Shown one piece after another: positions 26,317 through 33,673 of a DNA stretch of 64,000 nucleotides. The notes under the pieces were generated by a model, which had not been told where the DNA came from, did no database searches, and saw only the letters and a list, made by a program, of their open reading frames with translations. The stretch spans positions 6,572,001 through 6,636,000 of the forward strand of contig NZ_JADOTY010000001.1 in assembly GCF_015751785.1 (NCBI RefSeq). Reading direction: 5' to 3'. Each line of letters starts with the position of its first letter. Position 1 is the stretch's first letter. The DNA comes from Micromonospora vinacea. Lineage in GTDB: Bacteria > Actinomycetota > Actinomycetes > Mycobacteriales > Micromonosporaceae. The translations under genes and the position numbers were made by a program.

Positions 26317-26439
26317 TCATCGCGCTCGCGGGCAGGTCAGCAGGGCGGCCGCGCGCAGCGACTCGACAGCTGTCACGAGAGCGGCACCGAGAAGCACTGT
26401 GTCTTTGAGCAGAAATTGTCCCAGCTGAGAAAGGCTCAT
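26317..26439 (-). pseudogene. C-terminal relic of a DUF417 (YkgB/RclC-like) membrane protein
   Basis: A 40-codon minus-strand frame reads MSLSQLGQFLLKDTVLLGAA and continues LVTAVESLR before ending. The 'GRxLLKDxVLLGAAL' core is the last transmembrane helix of the DUF417/YkgB family, whose members are about 190 residues with four helices. The first ~150 residues are missing. The relic lies in a redox-stress island, which suits a family that includes the reactive-chlorine protein RclC. Assigned from motif recall only. Confidence 0.5.
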
Positions 26440-26637
26440 TCCGGCGCTCGTCGCACCATCTGATCACACGCCGCGGGTCCGCGCCCGTCACCCATCTCGG
26501 CGGCGACCCGGCGCCGACCTGTGAGCGTTCAGCCCGTTCCGGCGAGGTCGGAGGATTTCTTCCGATGTTGGGGGCTGCGCACCAAGTGGACGTCCCCACC
26601 ACTGGTCTTGTCGTTGTCACCTATAGGAGGTCACCTC
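26440..26637. other. Remainder of the intergenic gap before the AhpD-like gene
   Basis: Together with 26235-26316 this is the non-genic part of a 403-base interval. It should hold the promoter of the TTG-started gene at 26638. No operator or other feature stands out. Confidence 0.4.
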
Positions 26638-27117
26638 TTGGATACCAGGATTCAGAACGTCCGACTGAACGTCACAAACGAACAACTCATGGCTCTGGCA
26701 AACGCCGGGGCCGCAGCTTTCGGCCATACCGCGACGCTCCAGGTGGACCAGGCCCTGGCTCAGCTTCTGCGATTACGCGTCGCGCAGATCAACAATTGCA
26801 GCTACTGCCTTCTGGTGCACCACGCCGCCGCCCGCGTCGCCGACATCCCGCCGTCCAAGGTCGAAACCCTCACCGCGTGGTGGGAGACGCACCTGTTCAC
26901 CGAAGAGGAACAAGCCGCCCTGGCCTACGCCGAGGCGTTGACCCGGGCCTCCGACGTCACAGTCAACACGCGGCTCCAGGGGGCACACGACCGGGTGGCT
27001 GCGCACTTCACGGAGGACGAGATCCAGGAGATCGTGGCTGTTGTCATCAACATGAACATTTGGACGCGACTCAAGCTCGCCGAGGGTGCCATGCCCACGA
27101 CGGCGCCTGCCGTGTGA
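26638..27117 (+). CDS. Carboxymuconolactone decarboxylase/AhpD-family protein
   Basis: 159 residues. The AhpD-type active site CSYCLLVHH (CxxCxxxH) lies near residues 55-63, preceded by the helical QLLRLRVAQINN lead-in. Family members act as thiol-disulfide peroxidase partners or decarboxylases. The start is TTG at 26638, decided by a strong AGGAGGT six bases upstream; no ATG/GTG with a ribosome site exists. It continues the redox theme of this island. Confidence 0.9.
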   Translation: MDTRIQNVRLNVTNEQLMALANAGAAAFGHTATLQVDQALAQLLRLRVAQINNCSYCLLVHHAAARVADIPPSKVETLTAWWETHLFTEEEQAALAYAEALTRASDVTVNTRLQGAHDRVAAHFTEDEIQEIVAVVINMNIWTRLKLAEGAMPTTAPAV

Positions 27118-27204
27118 GGTGATACCCGGCGCTGTGATCGGAGCAGGCTCGCAGCCGTGCTGATCGCTTCAGACCCCGGCTGCCAGCCATGGCGCTGCGC
27201 ACGT

Positions 27205-27243
27205 CCGGAGGGGCCGGCGGGTGGTTCCGGCCGCCCCCTCCGG
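27205..27243. terminator. Bidirectional hairpin between convergent genes
   Basis: CCGGAGGGG at 27205 pairs with CCCCTCCGG ending at 27243, with extra GC pairing inside. It lies between the AhpD-like gene and the convergent penicillin-acylase gene. Confidence 0.6.
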
Positions 27244-27249
27244 GCGAGA

Positions 27250-30200
27250 TCACTTTCCGTACAGCTCGAATTCGTAGAGCGAGAACCCGTACGAGGTGGC
27301 CCGCTTGACCCCGTACACCCGCACGTAGCGGGCGGTGACCGGGGCGAAGGTGGCGTTGTCGACGCCGCCGTTGCCGGCGGCGGTGGTGAACACCGGCGTC
27401 CAGGAGTTGCCGTCGCCGGAGACCTCGATCCGGTACGAGGTGCCGTACGCGGCTTCCCAGCGCAGCACGACCCGGCTGACGCTGCGGGCCGCGCCGAGGT
27501 CGACCCGGAGCCACTGGTTGTCGTTGTAACTGCTGGCCCACCGGCTGCCGAGGCTGCCGTCGACCGCCTTGCCCGGCGTGTGGCCGGTGAGGAACTGGGT
27601 GCTCGACGCAGTGGTCGGGCGGCCCTGCGCCAGGTTGGTGACGTCGTCGCCCCGGCGCGCCGGGAACGAGACGACCTGCTGGTAGGTGGGGCGGTTCTGC
27701 CAGGCGATCAGCGGGTGGGTGATGCCGCCGAGCCCGGACTGGGCGATCGAGTCGGCGCACCACTGGTCGCCGGCCCCGCAGGACTTGTCTCCGGGGTAGA
27801 CAGTGGTGGCCGGCACCGCGGCGGCCTGGCCGAGCGCGTCGAGCAGAGCCTGCCGGCACGCGTCGAGGTTGCCGTTGCCGCAGTACGCGCGGCCCAGCCC
27901 ACCGGCCACCGGGTCGCCGAGGACCGTGCGCAGGTCCTTGTCGACGTAGCCCCACCAGCCGTACTGGAACGACGATCCCTTGTGGGCCTGCCCCTGCAAC
28001 GCCCAGCTCGCGACGCCGTCGCGTCCCCCGTTCTGGCCGCCCGACGGTGCCTCGTTCACCTCGATGGCGTCGACCAGCGCGGCGTAGAGGTCCGGCCCGA
28101 GGCCGGGGCGGAACTGCGCCGAGGCCAGCAGCGGCCACCAGGCGTCGAAGATCCGGATCGCGTCGGCGTGCTGGTAGACCTTGGAGCCGGGGGACGTCTC
28201 CACCCGGCGGACCCCGGCCTGCTGCCACGCGCGCAGCTTGCCGACCGCGTCGGCCAACGCCGGATCGGTGACCGGCGTGCTGTCCAGCACGCGAAGCAGG
28301 TCACCGAGAACCTGTTGGCCGCGCAGGTCGGTCACCGCGGCATCCGCCATGATTCTGACGACGTCGGCGCGGCCGAGCTTGCGCTGGGCGATCGCGGCGC
28401 GCACCGGGCCGTCGAGCAACTGAGCCCGGTGTACGGAGCCGAAGCTGAAGTTGCCGTCAGCGGCCCCGAAGTCCCGCGCCTGCTTGTTGTTCCAGCTGAC
28501 GTAGTAGTCCTGGTTGACCGACTGCGGGTGTGCCGACGCCGGGGTGTAGGTGGCATCGTTGGTGTCCGGGTTCCAGCCGGCCCACTCGTACGCCGGTTCG
28601 GCCTTCGTGGGCAGGTTCGGGTCGGCGGTGGCCGGACGGACCGGGTTCGAGCCGGAGTTGAAGTACGCCGCCTCGGTCGAGTTGACGTAGAACCAGTTGA
28701 ACGCGTACCCGACGGTGGCCGCGGAGGCCTGGAAGGCAGCCGCGCTGCCCATCGCCGACGGGTCGTTGTAGGCCTGGAAGCCGATCGCCGAGTCAGCCTC
28801 GTGCCGGTAGGTCGAGCGCAGCTTGGTGAACGCGGTCGGCTGCCCGTTCACCAGGCCCCGGTAGGACACCAGCCCGTACTTGGTGCGCAGCGCGCGAAGC
28901 GTGTACGAACCGGCCGGGGTGGAGTCGGCAAGCGTCGGCGACCAGGAGTTGCGCTGCTCCAGCGCCTCCATGGCGAGGCACTGCCCGTGGTAGAGGTAGC
29001 GGTTGGTGCGCAACGTCGGGGCGCTGCCGTCGGTGGTGCACAGCGGCACCGCGTACGTGTCGGTGAGGTCCTGGGACGCGGAGGTCGCGCTCCACGCGTA
29101 GTCCTGGCCCCGTCCGAGCAGCACGTAGAGGTTGAGCCCGGCGAACGCGGCGCCACGAGCGCTGATGCCCGGCCCCTGCAACTCCTGGAGCATCAGCAGC
29201 TGCGGCGCGAAGTAGCCGGTCTGGGGCCCGAACACGGCGACCGGGTTGCCGGTGGTGGTGTGCCGTCCGGAGACCACCACCGCGTTGGACATGCCGTGCG
29301 CGCGCAGGTTGGACAGGCCGCCGAGCAGCCCCTGCGTGGCGGTGCTGACACCGGTGCGGGCGGCGGCCCCGCCGCTGGCGTCGTACGCGAGGGGCTCGGC
29401 GACCACCGAGCCGGCGTCGGGGAGCACCGCGCTGGTCGCGCCGGGCGGCGTCGCCCCGTACGGGAAGCTCTGTCCGTCGTGCAGGGTGAGCACGGTCTCC
29501 GGGTCGTTCTGGGAGCGGAACGCCGCCCATACCCGGTCGCCCTCGGTGGCGCCGTACTTGGCGCGGGCGGCCACCCGGACCAGCGCGGACTGGATCTCGC
29601 TGCCGCCGCCCCCACCGAAGAGCCCGCCGACGACCCCGGCGGTGGCGATGAGGTCGGTCATTGTGAAGTGCGTCGGCTTGCCGGCGCCCGCGAGGACGTA
29701 CTCACCGGGGTAGTTGTCCTCGGCGATCGACTTGTCGATGTAGGCGTTGATGCCGGCGATGTAGTCGACCACGTCGGTGTAGAGCTGCTGGCCACGGGCA
29801 CCCTTGAGGCGCAGCGCGTCGACCTGCGCCTGCAGGTCCGTCTCCGAGTAGGGCGAGTTGGCCCAGATGCTCTGCTCCAGCTCACGATTGCCGGGCGCGC
29901 CGCCGGCGAACGAGGTGAGCGTCCCGCGACCGGCGTGCCGCAGCAGGTCCATCACCCAGAGCCGGTCCTGCGCCCCGGCGTAGCCGGCGCCGAACATGGT
30001 GCCGGCGCGGGTGGTGCCGGTGACGTGCGGGACGCCGGTGGCCTTGTCCCGCACGATGGTGACGTCCGCTCGCGGCGAGACGGTGCTCTCCACCTGCGCG
30101 GCGGGGACGCCGAACGAGGCGTCGTTGTAGAAGTGGGCGATCTGCTCGTCGGTCAGCCCGGCGTAGTTGTAGACCAGGTTCGCGTACTCGTCGAGTTGGT

Positions 30201-30435
30201 CGCTGGAGTGCGCCGGGCGGGTGCCGAGCGCCTGGTGCGCCAGGATGGCGACCAGCGTGGCGTTGCCGTTCTGCCCCGGGGGCAGGATGTCGGCGCACTG
30301 GCCGAGACAGTAGTCGTTGGCGGCGAACGTGCTGGCGGCCAGCGCCGGCGACGGCGGGGTCACCGTCAGGACGCTCGCGGTCAGGACGGCGGCGGTGAAC
30401 GCCGCGAGCCGGGTACGGACAGCGGGACGGGGCAT
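27250..30435 (-). CDS. Secreted penicillin acylase-family Ntn hydrolase with discoidin domain
   Basis: 1061 residues. Signal peptide ~1-34 (SPALA-AST). Penicillin-amidase fold follows: VTIVRDKATGVPHVTGTT (~125-142), FGAGYAGAQDRLWVMDLLRHAGRG, and the autoproteolysis/nucleophile segment HGMSNAVVVSGRHTTTGNPV with S383 as probable N-terminal nucleophile of the beta chain. The last ~135 residues (from LAQGRPTTASS) are an F5/8 type C (discoidin) module for carbohydrate or surface binding. Family members cleave amide bonds of penicillins, acyl-homoserine lactones, cyclic lipopeptides or echinocandins. The substrate is not predictable here. Ends 7 bases from a bidirectional terminator. Confidence 0.9.
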   Translation of the reverse strand: MPRPAVRTRLAAFTAAVLTASVLTVTPPSPALAASTFAANDYCLGQCADILPPGQNGNATLVAILAHQALGTRPAHSSDQLDEYANLVYNYAGLTDEQIAHFYNDASFGVPAAQVESTVSPRADVTIVRDKATGVPHVTGTTRAGTMFGAGYAGAQDRLWVMDLLRHAGRGTLTSFAGGAPGNRELEQSIWANSPYSETDLQAQVDALRLKGARGQQLYTDVVDYIAGINAYIDKSIAEDNYPGEYVLAGAGKPTHFTMTDLIATAGVVGGLFGGGGGSEIQSALVRVAARAKYGATEGDRVWAAFRSQNDPETVLTLHDGQSFPYGATPPGATSAVLPDAGSVVAEPLAYDASGGAAARTGVSTATQGLLGGLSNLRAHGMSNAVVVSGRHTTTGNPVAVFGPQTGYFAPQLLMLQELQGPGISARGAAFAGLNLYVLLGRGQDYAWSATSASQDLTDTYAVPLCTTDGSAPTLRTNRYLYHGQCLAMEALEQRNSWSPTLADSTPAGSYTLRALRTKYGLVSYRGLVNGQPTAFTKLRSTYRHEADSAIGFQAYNDPSAMGSAAAFQASAATVGYAFNWFYVNSTEAAYFNSGSNPVRPATADPNLPTKAEPAYEWAGWNPDTNDATYTPASAHPQSVNQDYYVSWNNKQARDFGAADGNFSFGSVHRAQLLDGPVRAAIAQRKLGRADVVRIMADAAVTDLRGQQVLGDLLRVLDSTPVTDPALADAVGKLRAWQQAGVRRVETSPGSKVYQHADAIRIFDAWWPLLASAQFRPGLGPDLYAALVDAIEVNEAPSGGQNGGRDGVASWALQGQAHKGSSFQYGWWGYVDKDLRTVLGDPVAGGLGRAYCGNGNLDACRQALLDALGQAAAVPATTVYPGDKSCGAGDQWCADSIAQSGLGGITHPLIAWQNRPTYQQVVSFPARRGDDVTNLAQGRPTTASSTQFLTGHTPGKAVDGSLGSRWASSYNDNQWLRVDLGAARSVSRVVLRWEAAYGTSYRIEVSGDGNSWTPVFTTAAGNGGVDNATFAPVTARYVRVYGVKRATSYGFSLYEFELYGK

Positions 30436-30693
30436 GGCGATCCTCCGGGGACGCGGAGTCGGGCCGTTCGGTCACGCCCGGCTTACGGTGCCGACGTCTC
30501 GCCCTCCGCGCCCGGGCGTCGCGCCAGGAGGTGAGAGTGACTCGCATCTATCTTCGGGCAATGATCGACGCCGAATCCCCGTCCGGGATACCCGTCGTTC
30601 ACCAGGCGCCAATGCCGACGTTTCGCCGCATAGCGCTGTCGGCGGCTCGAAATTCGCGGGTCTCGCCGGGGTGCATCCACTAGCGTCCGCCGC

Positions 30694-31284
30694 ATGGAGA
30701 ACAGCACCGTACGCACCGAGCGCCTCGAGCTTCGCCCGGTGCGTGACGATGACGTCGACCGGATCCTGGAGTACCGCAATCTGCCGCAGGTCACGCGCTG
30801 GCTACTCCGCACGCAGGTCGACCCCGCATCCTTCCGCGCGACGTGGCGACGCGCGGCCGCGGACCCCGACGACCACAGCATGGCGGCCACGCTCGACGGT
30901 GTGGTGATCGGAACCGTCTCGCTCAAGGCCGTCGACGGCATGGGTCAACCCGGCATGCCGCCACGGACCGAGGCCGATCTCGGCTACATCTTCGATCCGG
31001 CCTACGGCGGGCATGGCTACGCGACCGAGGCGGTCTCCGCTGTGGTGGCGTACGCGATCGAACGGCTGGGAATCCGGAGAATCACCGCCGGCTGTTTCGC
31101 GGACAACCTCGCTTCGGTGCGAATCCTCGAAAAGGTCGGCATGCGTCGTGAGCAGCACGGCCTCGGCGATTCCTGGCACGCCGAACTGGGCTGGGTGGAC
31201 GGTTACACCTACGCCCTCCTCGCCGAGACATGGCATCGGGAGGCAGCACCGCAGGAGCAACCGAATGCTCTCGGGCGGCCATGA
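30694..31284 (+). CDS. GNAT-family N-acetyltransferase (RimJ/RimL type)
   Basis: 196 residues. RTERLELRPVRDDDVDRIL is the usual RimJ-like start, and the acetyl-CoA loop region is DLGYIFDPAYGGHGYATEAVSAVV; FADNLASVRILEKVGM is the conserved C-terminal motif. There is little ribosome-site signal before ATG 30694, so translation may be leaderless. The target could be a protein N-terminus, aminoglycoside or small amine; not resolvable from sequence. Confidence 0.87.
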   Translation: MENSTVRTERLELRPVRDDDVDRILEYRNLPQVTRWLLRTQVDPASFRATWRRAAADPDDHSMAATLDGVVIGTVSLKAVDGMGQPGMPPRTEADLGYIFDPAYGGHGYATEAVSAVVAYAIERLGIRRITAGCFADNLASVRILEKVGMRREQHGLGDSWHAELGWVDGYTYALLAETWHREAAPQEQPNALGRP

Positions 31285-31378
31285 AGCACTGGTGAGCGCA
31301 GCAGCAGGCTTCTCGATGACGGCAGCATCTCGTCGTCGGACAGCGGACCGGGAACGCGGTCAGTGACGCCCCGTCGCC

Positions 31379-31879
31379 TCAGGAGGACCGCTGCGCGCTG
31401 TCGCCGTTGCGGAGGCGGTCCAGCTCGGCGAGGTACATCGCCTGCATGCGGTCATAGTGCCGGACCAACAGCTCGACCTCCTCGACGCTGTAGCCCTCGA
31501 TGAGCCGCTCCGCCCGCTCGGCGAACCGCTCGTACGGCCGCTCCAACTCGGCGCTCCGTTCCGGCCGCAGGGTGACGATCACCCGCCGCCGGTCCGCCGG
31601 ATCGCGATCGGCCGTCACGTAGCCCGCCTGCTGGAGCCGGCGGAGCATGCTGGTCACCGCCCCGGTGGTGAGGTTGGTCCGCTCGGCGACCTGCCCCGCG
31701 GTAGCGGATCCGACGTCCGCCAGGTAGTCCAGGCACTCCAGGTCGCTCACGGTGAGGCCCAACCGCTCCGCGATGGCGTACCGGAAAACCATGGACAGCC
31801 GGGCCGTCTCCCGCCCGGCGCGCATCAGGTCGGCGGTCGCGGACGCGCGGGCCGGCTCGTGGGACATGCCCGCAATCAT
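31379..31879 (-). CDS. MarR-family transcriptional regulator
   Basis: About 166 residues from an ATG that overlaps the monooxygenase stop by four bases (ATGA), so translation is coupled; a second ATG at 31867 (MSHEPARAS) is also possible. Winged helix: LECLDYLADVGSATAGQVAERTNLTTGAVTSMLRRLQQAGYV with the wing DPADRRRVIVTL. It probably represses its own operon through the palindrome at 33128-33148 and is released by the monooxygenase substrate or a related phenolic. Confidence 0.9.
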   Translation of the reverse strand: MIAGMSHEPARASATADLMRAGRETARLSMVFRYAIAERLGLTVSDLECLDYLADVGSATAGQVAERTNLTTGAVTSMLRRLQQAGYVTADRDPADRRRVIVTLRPERSAELERPYERFAERAERLIEGYSVEEVELLVRHYDRMQAMYLAELDRLRNGDSAQRSS

Positions 31880-33123
31880 GCCTCCGGTACGGTGACCCTG
31901 TGCAGTCGAGGTAACACGCGGGTCAGCACCCAGTGTGGTGCCGCCGCTCCCCCGGTGAGTCGGCGCATCAGCCCGGCGGCGGTGTCGACGGCGCGGAAGG
32001 CGTAGGGAACCATCTCGTCCTGGTAGCCGGCGATCGCCTCCTCCACCGGCGCGCCGCTGGCCCGGGCCTCGACCAGCCTGTGGCCGAGCACTGCGGCGTC
32101 GCGCAGGGCGGTGTTGCCGCCGTGGGCGCCGAACGGCGGCATGACGTGTACGGCGTCGCCCATCATCGTGGCCCGGGGCACCGCCCACCGGCGCGGGCGC
32201 TGGCCGGTGGCGAAGAGGTTGAGCACCGTGGCGTCCAACTCGGCCGTGCCGACCAGCCGCCGGATGACCGGGTGGAAGTCCATGCTCATCCCGGAGGCCA
32301 GTCTCCACAGCGCCAGCAGGTCGCCCCGGATGCCCATGGGCACCTCCTCCTGCCGGAGCAGCAACCCCCACATGACGTAGTCGTCGCCGGTGGGCGCATA
32401 GCTGCCCGGGGCCAGGCGCGTGAACGCCTCCCGCGGGCTCTCGCCGAACCGCATGGAGGTGAAGAAGAAGGCGCGGCCCGGCCGGTCGGCGATGGCCAGG
32501 ACCCCGCTGGTACGCAGCGCGTCCGGGATGACACTCTCGCCGTTCCGCAGGAGGGGCGACCGACCGTAGATGCCCGCCATCGGGGTGTTCGCCGGGTCGG
32601 CGTCCGGCATGAGCTGCGCGCGCAGCGCCGAGCCGACGCCGTCCGCGCCCACGACGACGCTTGCCGCCGCGGCCCCGCCGTCGGAGAACAGCAGCCGCGG
32701 CCGTGCCGGGTCGGCGCTGTCCACCGCGACGGCGTCCTTGCCGTAGTGGATGCGCCCGTCCAGCCCGGACTGCAGGATCGACCGCAGGGTCAGCCGGTCG
32801 ACCTGGCGGGTCGCGTGCGGCTCGTCCTTGAAGGTGATGGTGAAGGCGTCCCGCAGACGGCTGTCGGTGAAGCGCAGGTGCCCTCCGGGCTCGTCGCCGG
32901 TGGTCAGCGCCAGGTTGTACAGCGAGCGGGGCAGGCTCTCGCGCAGCGCCTCCAGCCCGTACCGGTCGAGAATGATCCGGTAGCCCTGCCGCCGGACGAA
33001 GGGGCCCGAATCCCGCTCGTAGACGTGCACGTCGATGCCGGCGCGCGTCAGGTACTGGGCGAGGCAGAGGCCGGAGAGGCCAGCGCCGGCGATCGCCACT
33101 GAGAAGTCGGTCGATATGCCCAT
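31876..33123 (-). CDS. FAD-dependent monooxygenase (PHBH-fold)
   Basis: 415 residues. FAD motifs: GAGLSGLCLAQYL near the N-terminus, VVVGADGVGSALR in the middle (DG motif) and MMGDAVHVMPPFGAHGGNTA near residue 320 (GD motif). Class A flavin monooxygenases hydroxylate aromatic compounds or tailor polyketides using NAD(P)H; variants inactivate tetracyclines or rifamycins. The first gene of a two-gene operon with marR. The operator palindrome lies 4 bases before its start codon, covering the transcription or translation start. Confidence 0.9.
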   Translation of the reverse strand: MGISTDFSVAIAGAGLSGLCLAQYLTRAGIDVHVYERDSGPFVRRQGYRIILDRYGLEALRESLPRSLYNLALTTGDEPGGHLRFTDSRLRDAFTITFKDEPHATRQVDRLTLRSILQSGLDGRIHYGKDAVAVDSADPARPRLLFSDGGAAAASVVVGADGVGSALRAQLMPDADPANTPMAGIYGRSPLLRNGESVIPDALRTSGVLAIADRPGRAFFFTSMRFGESPREAFTRLAPGSYAPTGDDYVMWGLLLRQEEVPMGIRGDLLALWRLASGMSMDFHPVIRRLVGTAELDATVLNLFATGQRPRRWAVPRATMMGDAVHVMPPFGAHGGNTALRDAAVLGHRLVEARASGAPVEEAIAGYQDEMVPYAFRAVDTAAGLMRRLTGGAAAPHWVLTRVLPRLHRVTVPEA

Positions 33124-33127
33124 GCGG

Positions 33128-33148
33128 TTATCTTAATGACTAAGATAA
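33128..33148. promoter_or_regulatory. Perfect MarR-type operator palindrome
   Basis: TTATCTTA-ATGAC-TAAGATAA: two perfect 8-base arms around a 5-base spacer, AT-rich against ~72% GC surroundings. It is located directly upstream of the monooxygenase start. MarR proteins typically bind such 16-22 base palindromes, so it is very likely the operator of the coupled MarR protein. Confidence 0.8.
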
Positions 33149-33149
33149 T

Positions 33150-33620
33150 TTAGGCAAGGGTGTCTCGTCTCGCGAGTTCTCGGCGTGAGCTGATGCCGAG
33201 CTTGCGGAAGATCTTGCGCAGGTGATAGTCCACAGTGCTCGGGCTGATGAACAGTTGTGCCGCCACCTCGCGGTTGGACGCGCCGTTCGAGACCCGCTGC
33301 GCGATGTCCCGCTCCTGGCTGGTCAGGCAGCAGCTGCGGGCGAAGTGGTTGGTCGTGTCGTGGCAGGCCAGCCTGCTGCGTAGTTCGCGGCGAGACGCGA
33401 CGCCCAGCCTGTGGAACACTCCGCGTAGGTGATGTTTGACGGTATGGGTGCTGATGACCAGGTGCGTCGCGACCTCGATGTTCGTGGAGCCCGCCGCCAC
33501 CAGCAGGGCGATCTGTTCCTGTCGTGGGGTCAGCGCCGCACGGGGAAGGACTCGGGCAGGCTCGGCTACGACGCAGTGCATGGTGCTCCTCGGGCGAGGG
33601 ATCGGGGTCTCGACGACCAT
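33150..33620 (-). CDS. Protein with two tandem LuxR-type helix-turn-helix domains
   Basis: 156 residues. Two complete GerE/LuxR DNA-binding domains in series: LTPRQEQIALLVAAGSTNIE...STHTVKHHLRGVFHRLGV (~28-85) and LTSQERDIAQRVSNGASNRE...SPSTVDYHLRKIFRKLGI (~98-152). There is no receiver, ATPase or ligand domain. Two helix-turn-helix units on one short chain would let a monomer contact a direct repeat. It may be an orphan regulator or the detached tail of a larger LAL protein. It sits 53 bases downstream of the SARP-NB-ARC gene in the same direction, possibly an operon. Confidence 0.75.
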   Translation of the reverse strand: MVVETPIPRPRSTMHCVVAEPARVLPRAALTPRQEQIALLVAAGSTNIEVATHLVISTHTVKHHLRGVFHRLGVASRRELRSRLACHDTTNHFARSCCLTSQERDIAQRVSNGASNREVAAQLFISPSTVDYHLRKIFRKLGISSRRELARRDTLA

Positions 33621-33673
33621 CCGATCGCGCCGTTGTGCACGACGAGTGCAGACTCAGTGCTCGCCCTACCCGC

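Noticed and set aside
27157..30534. 1125-codon plus-strand open frame
   Set aside because: Mirror of the penicillin-acylase gene; its translation lacks protein-like pattern while the minus strand has signal peptide and catalytic motifs.
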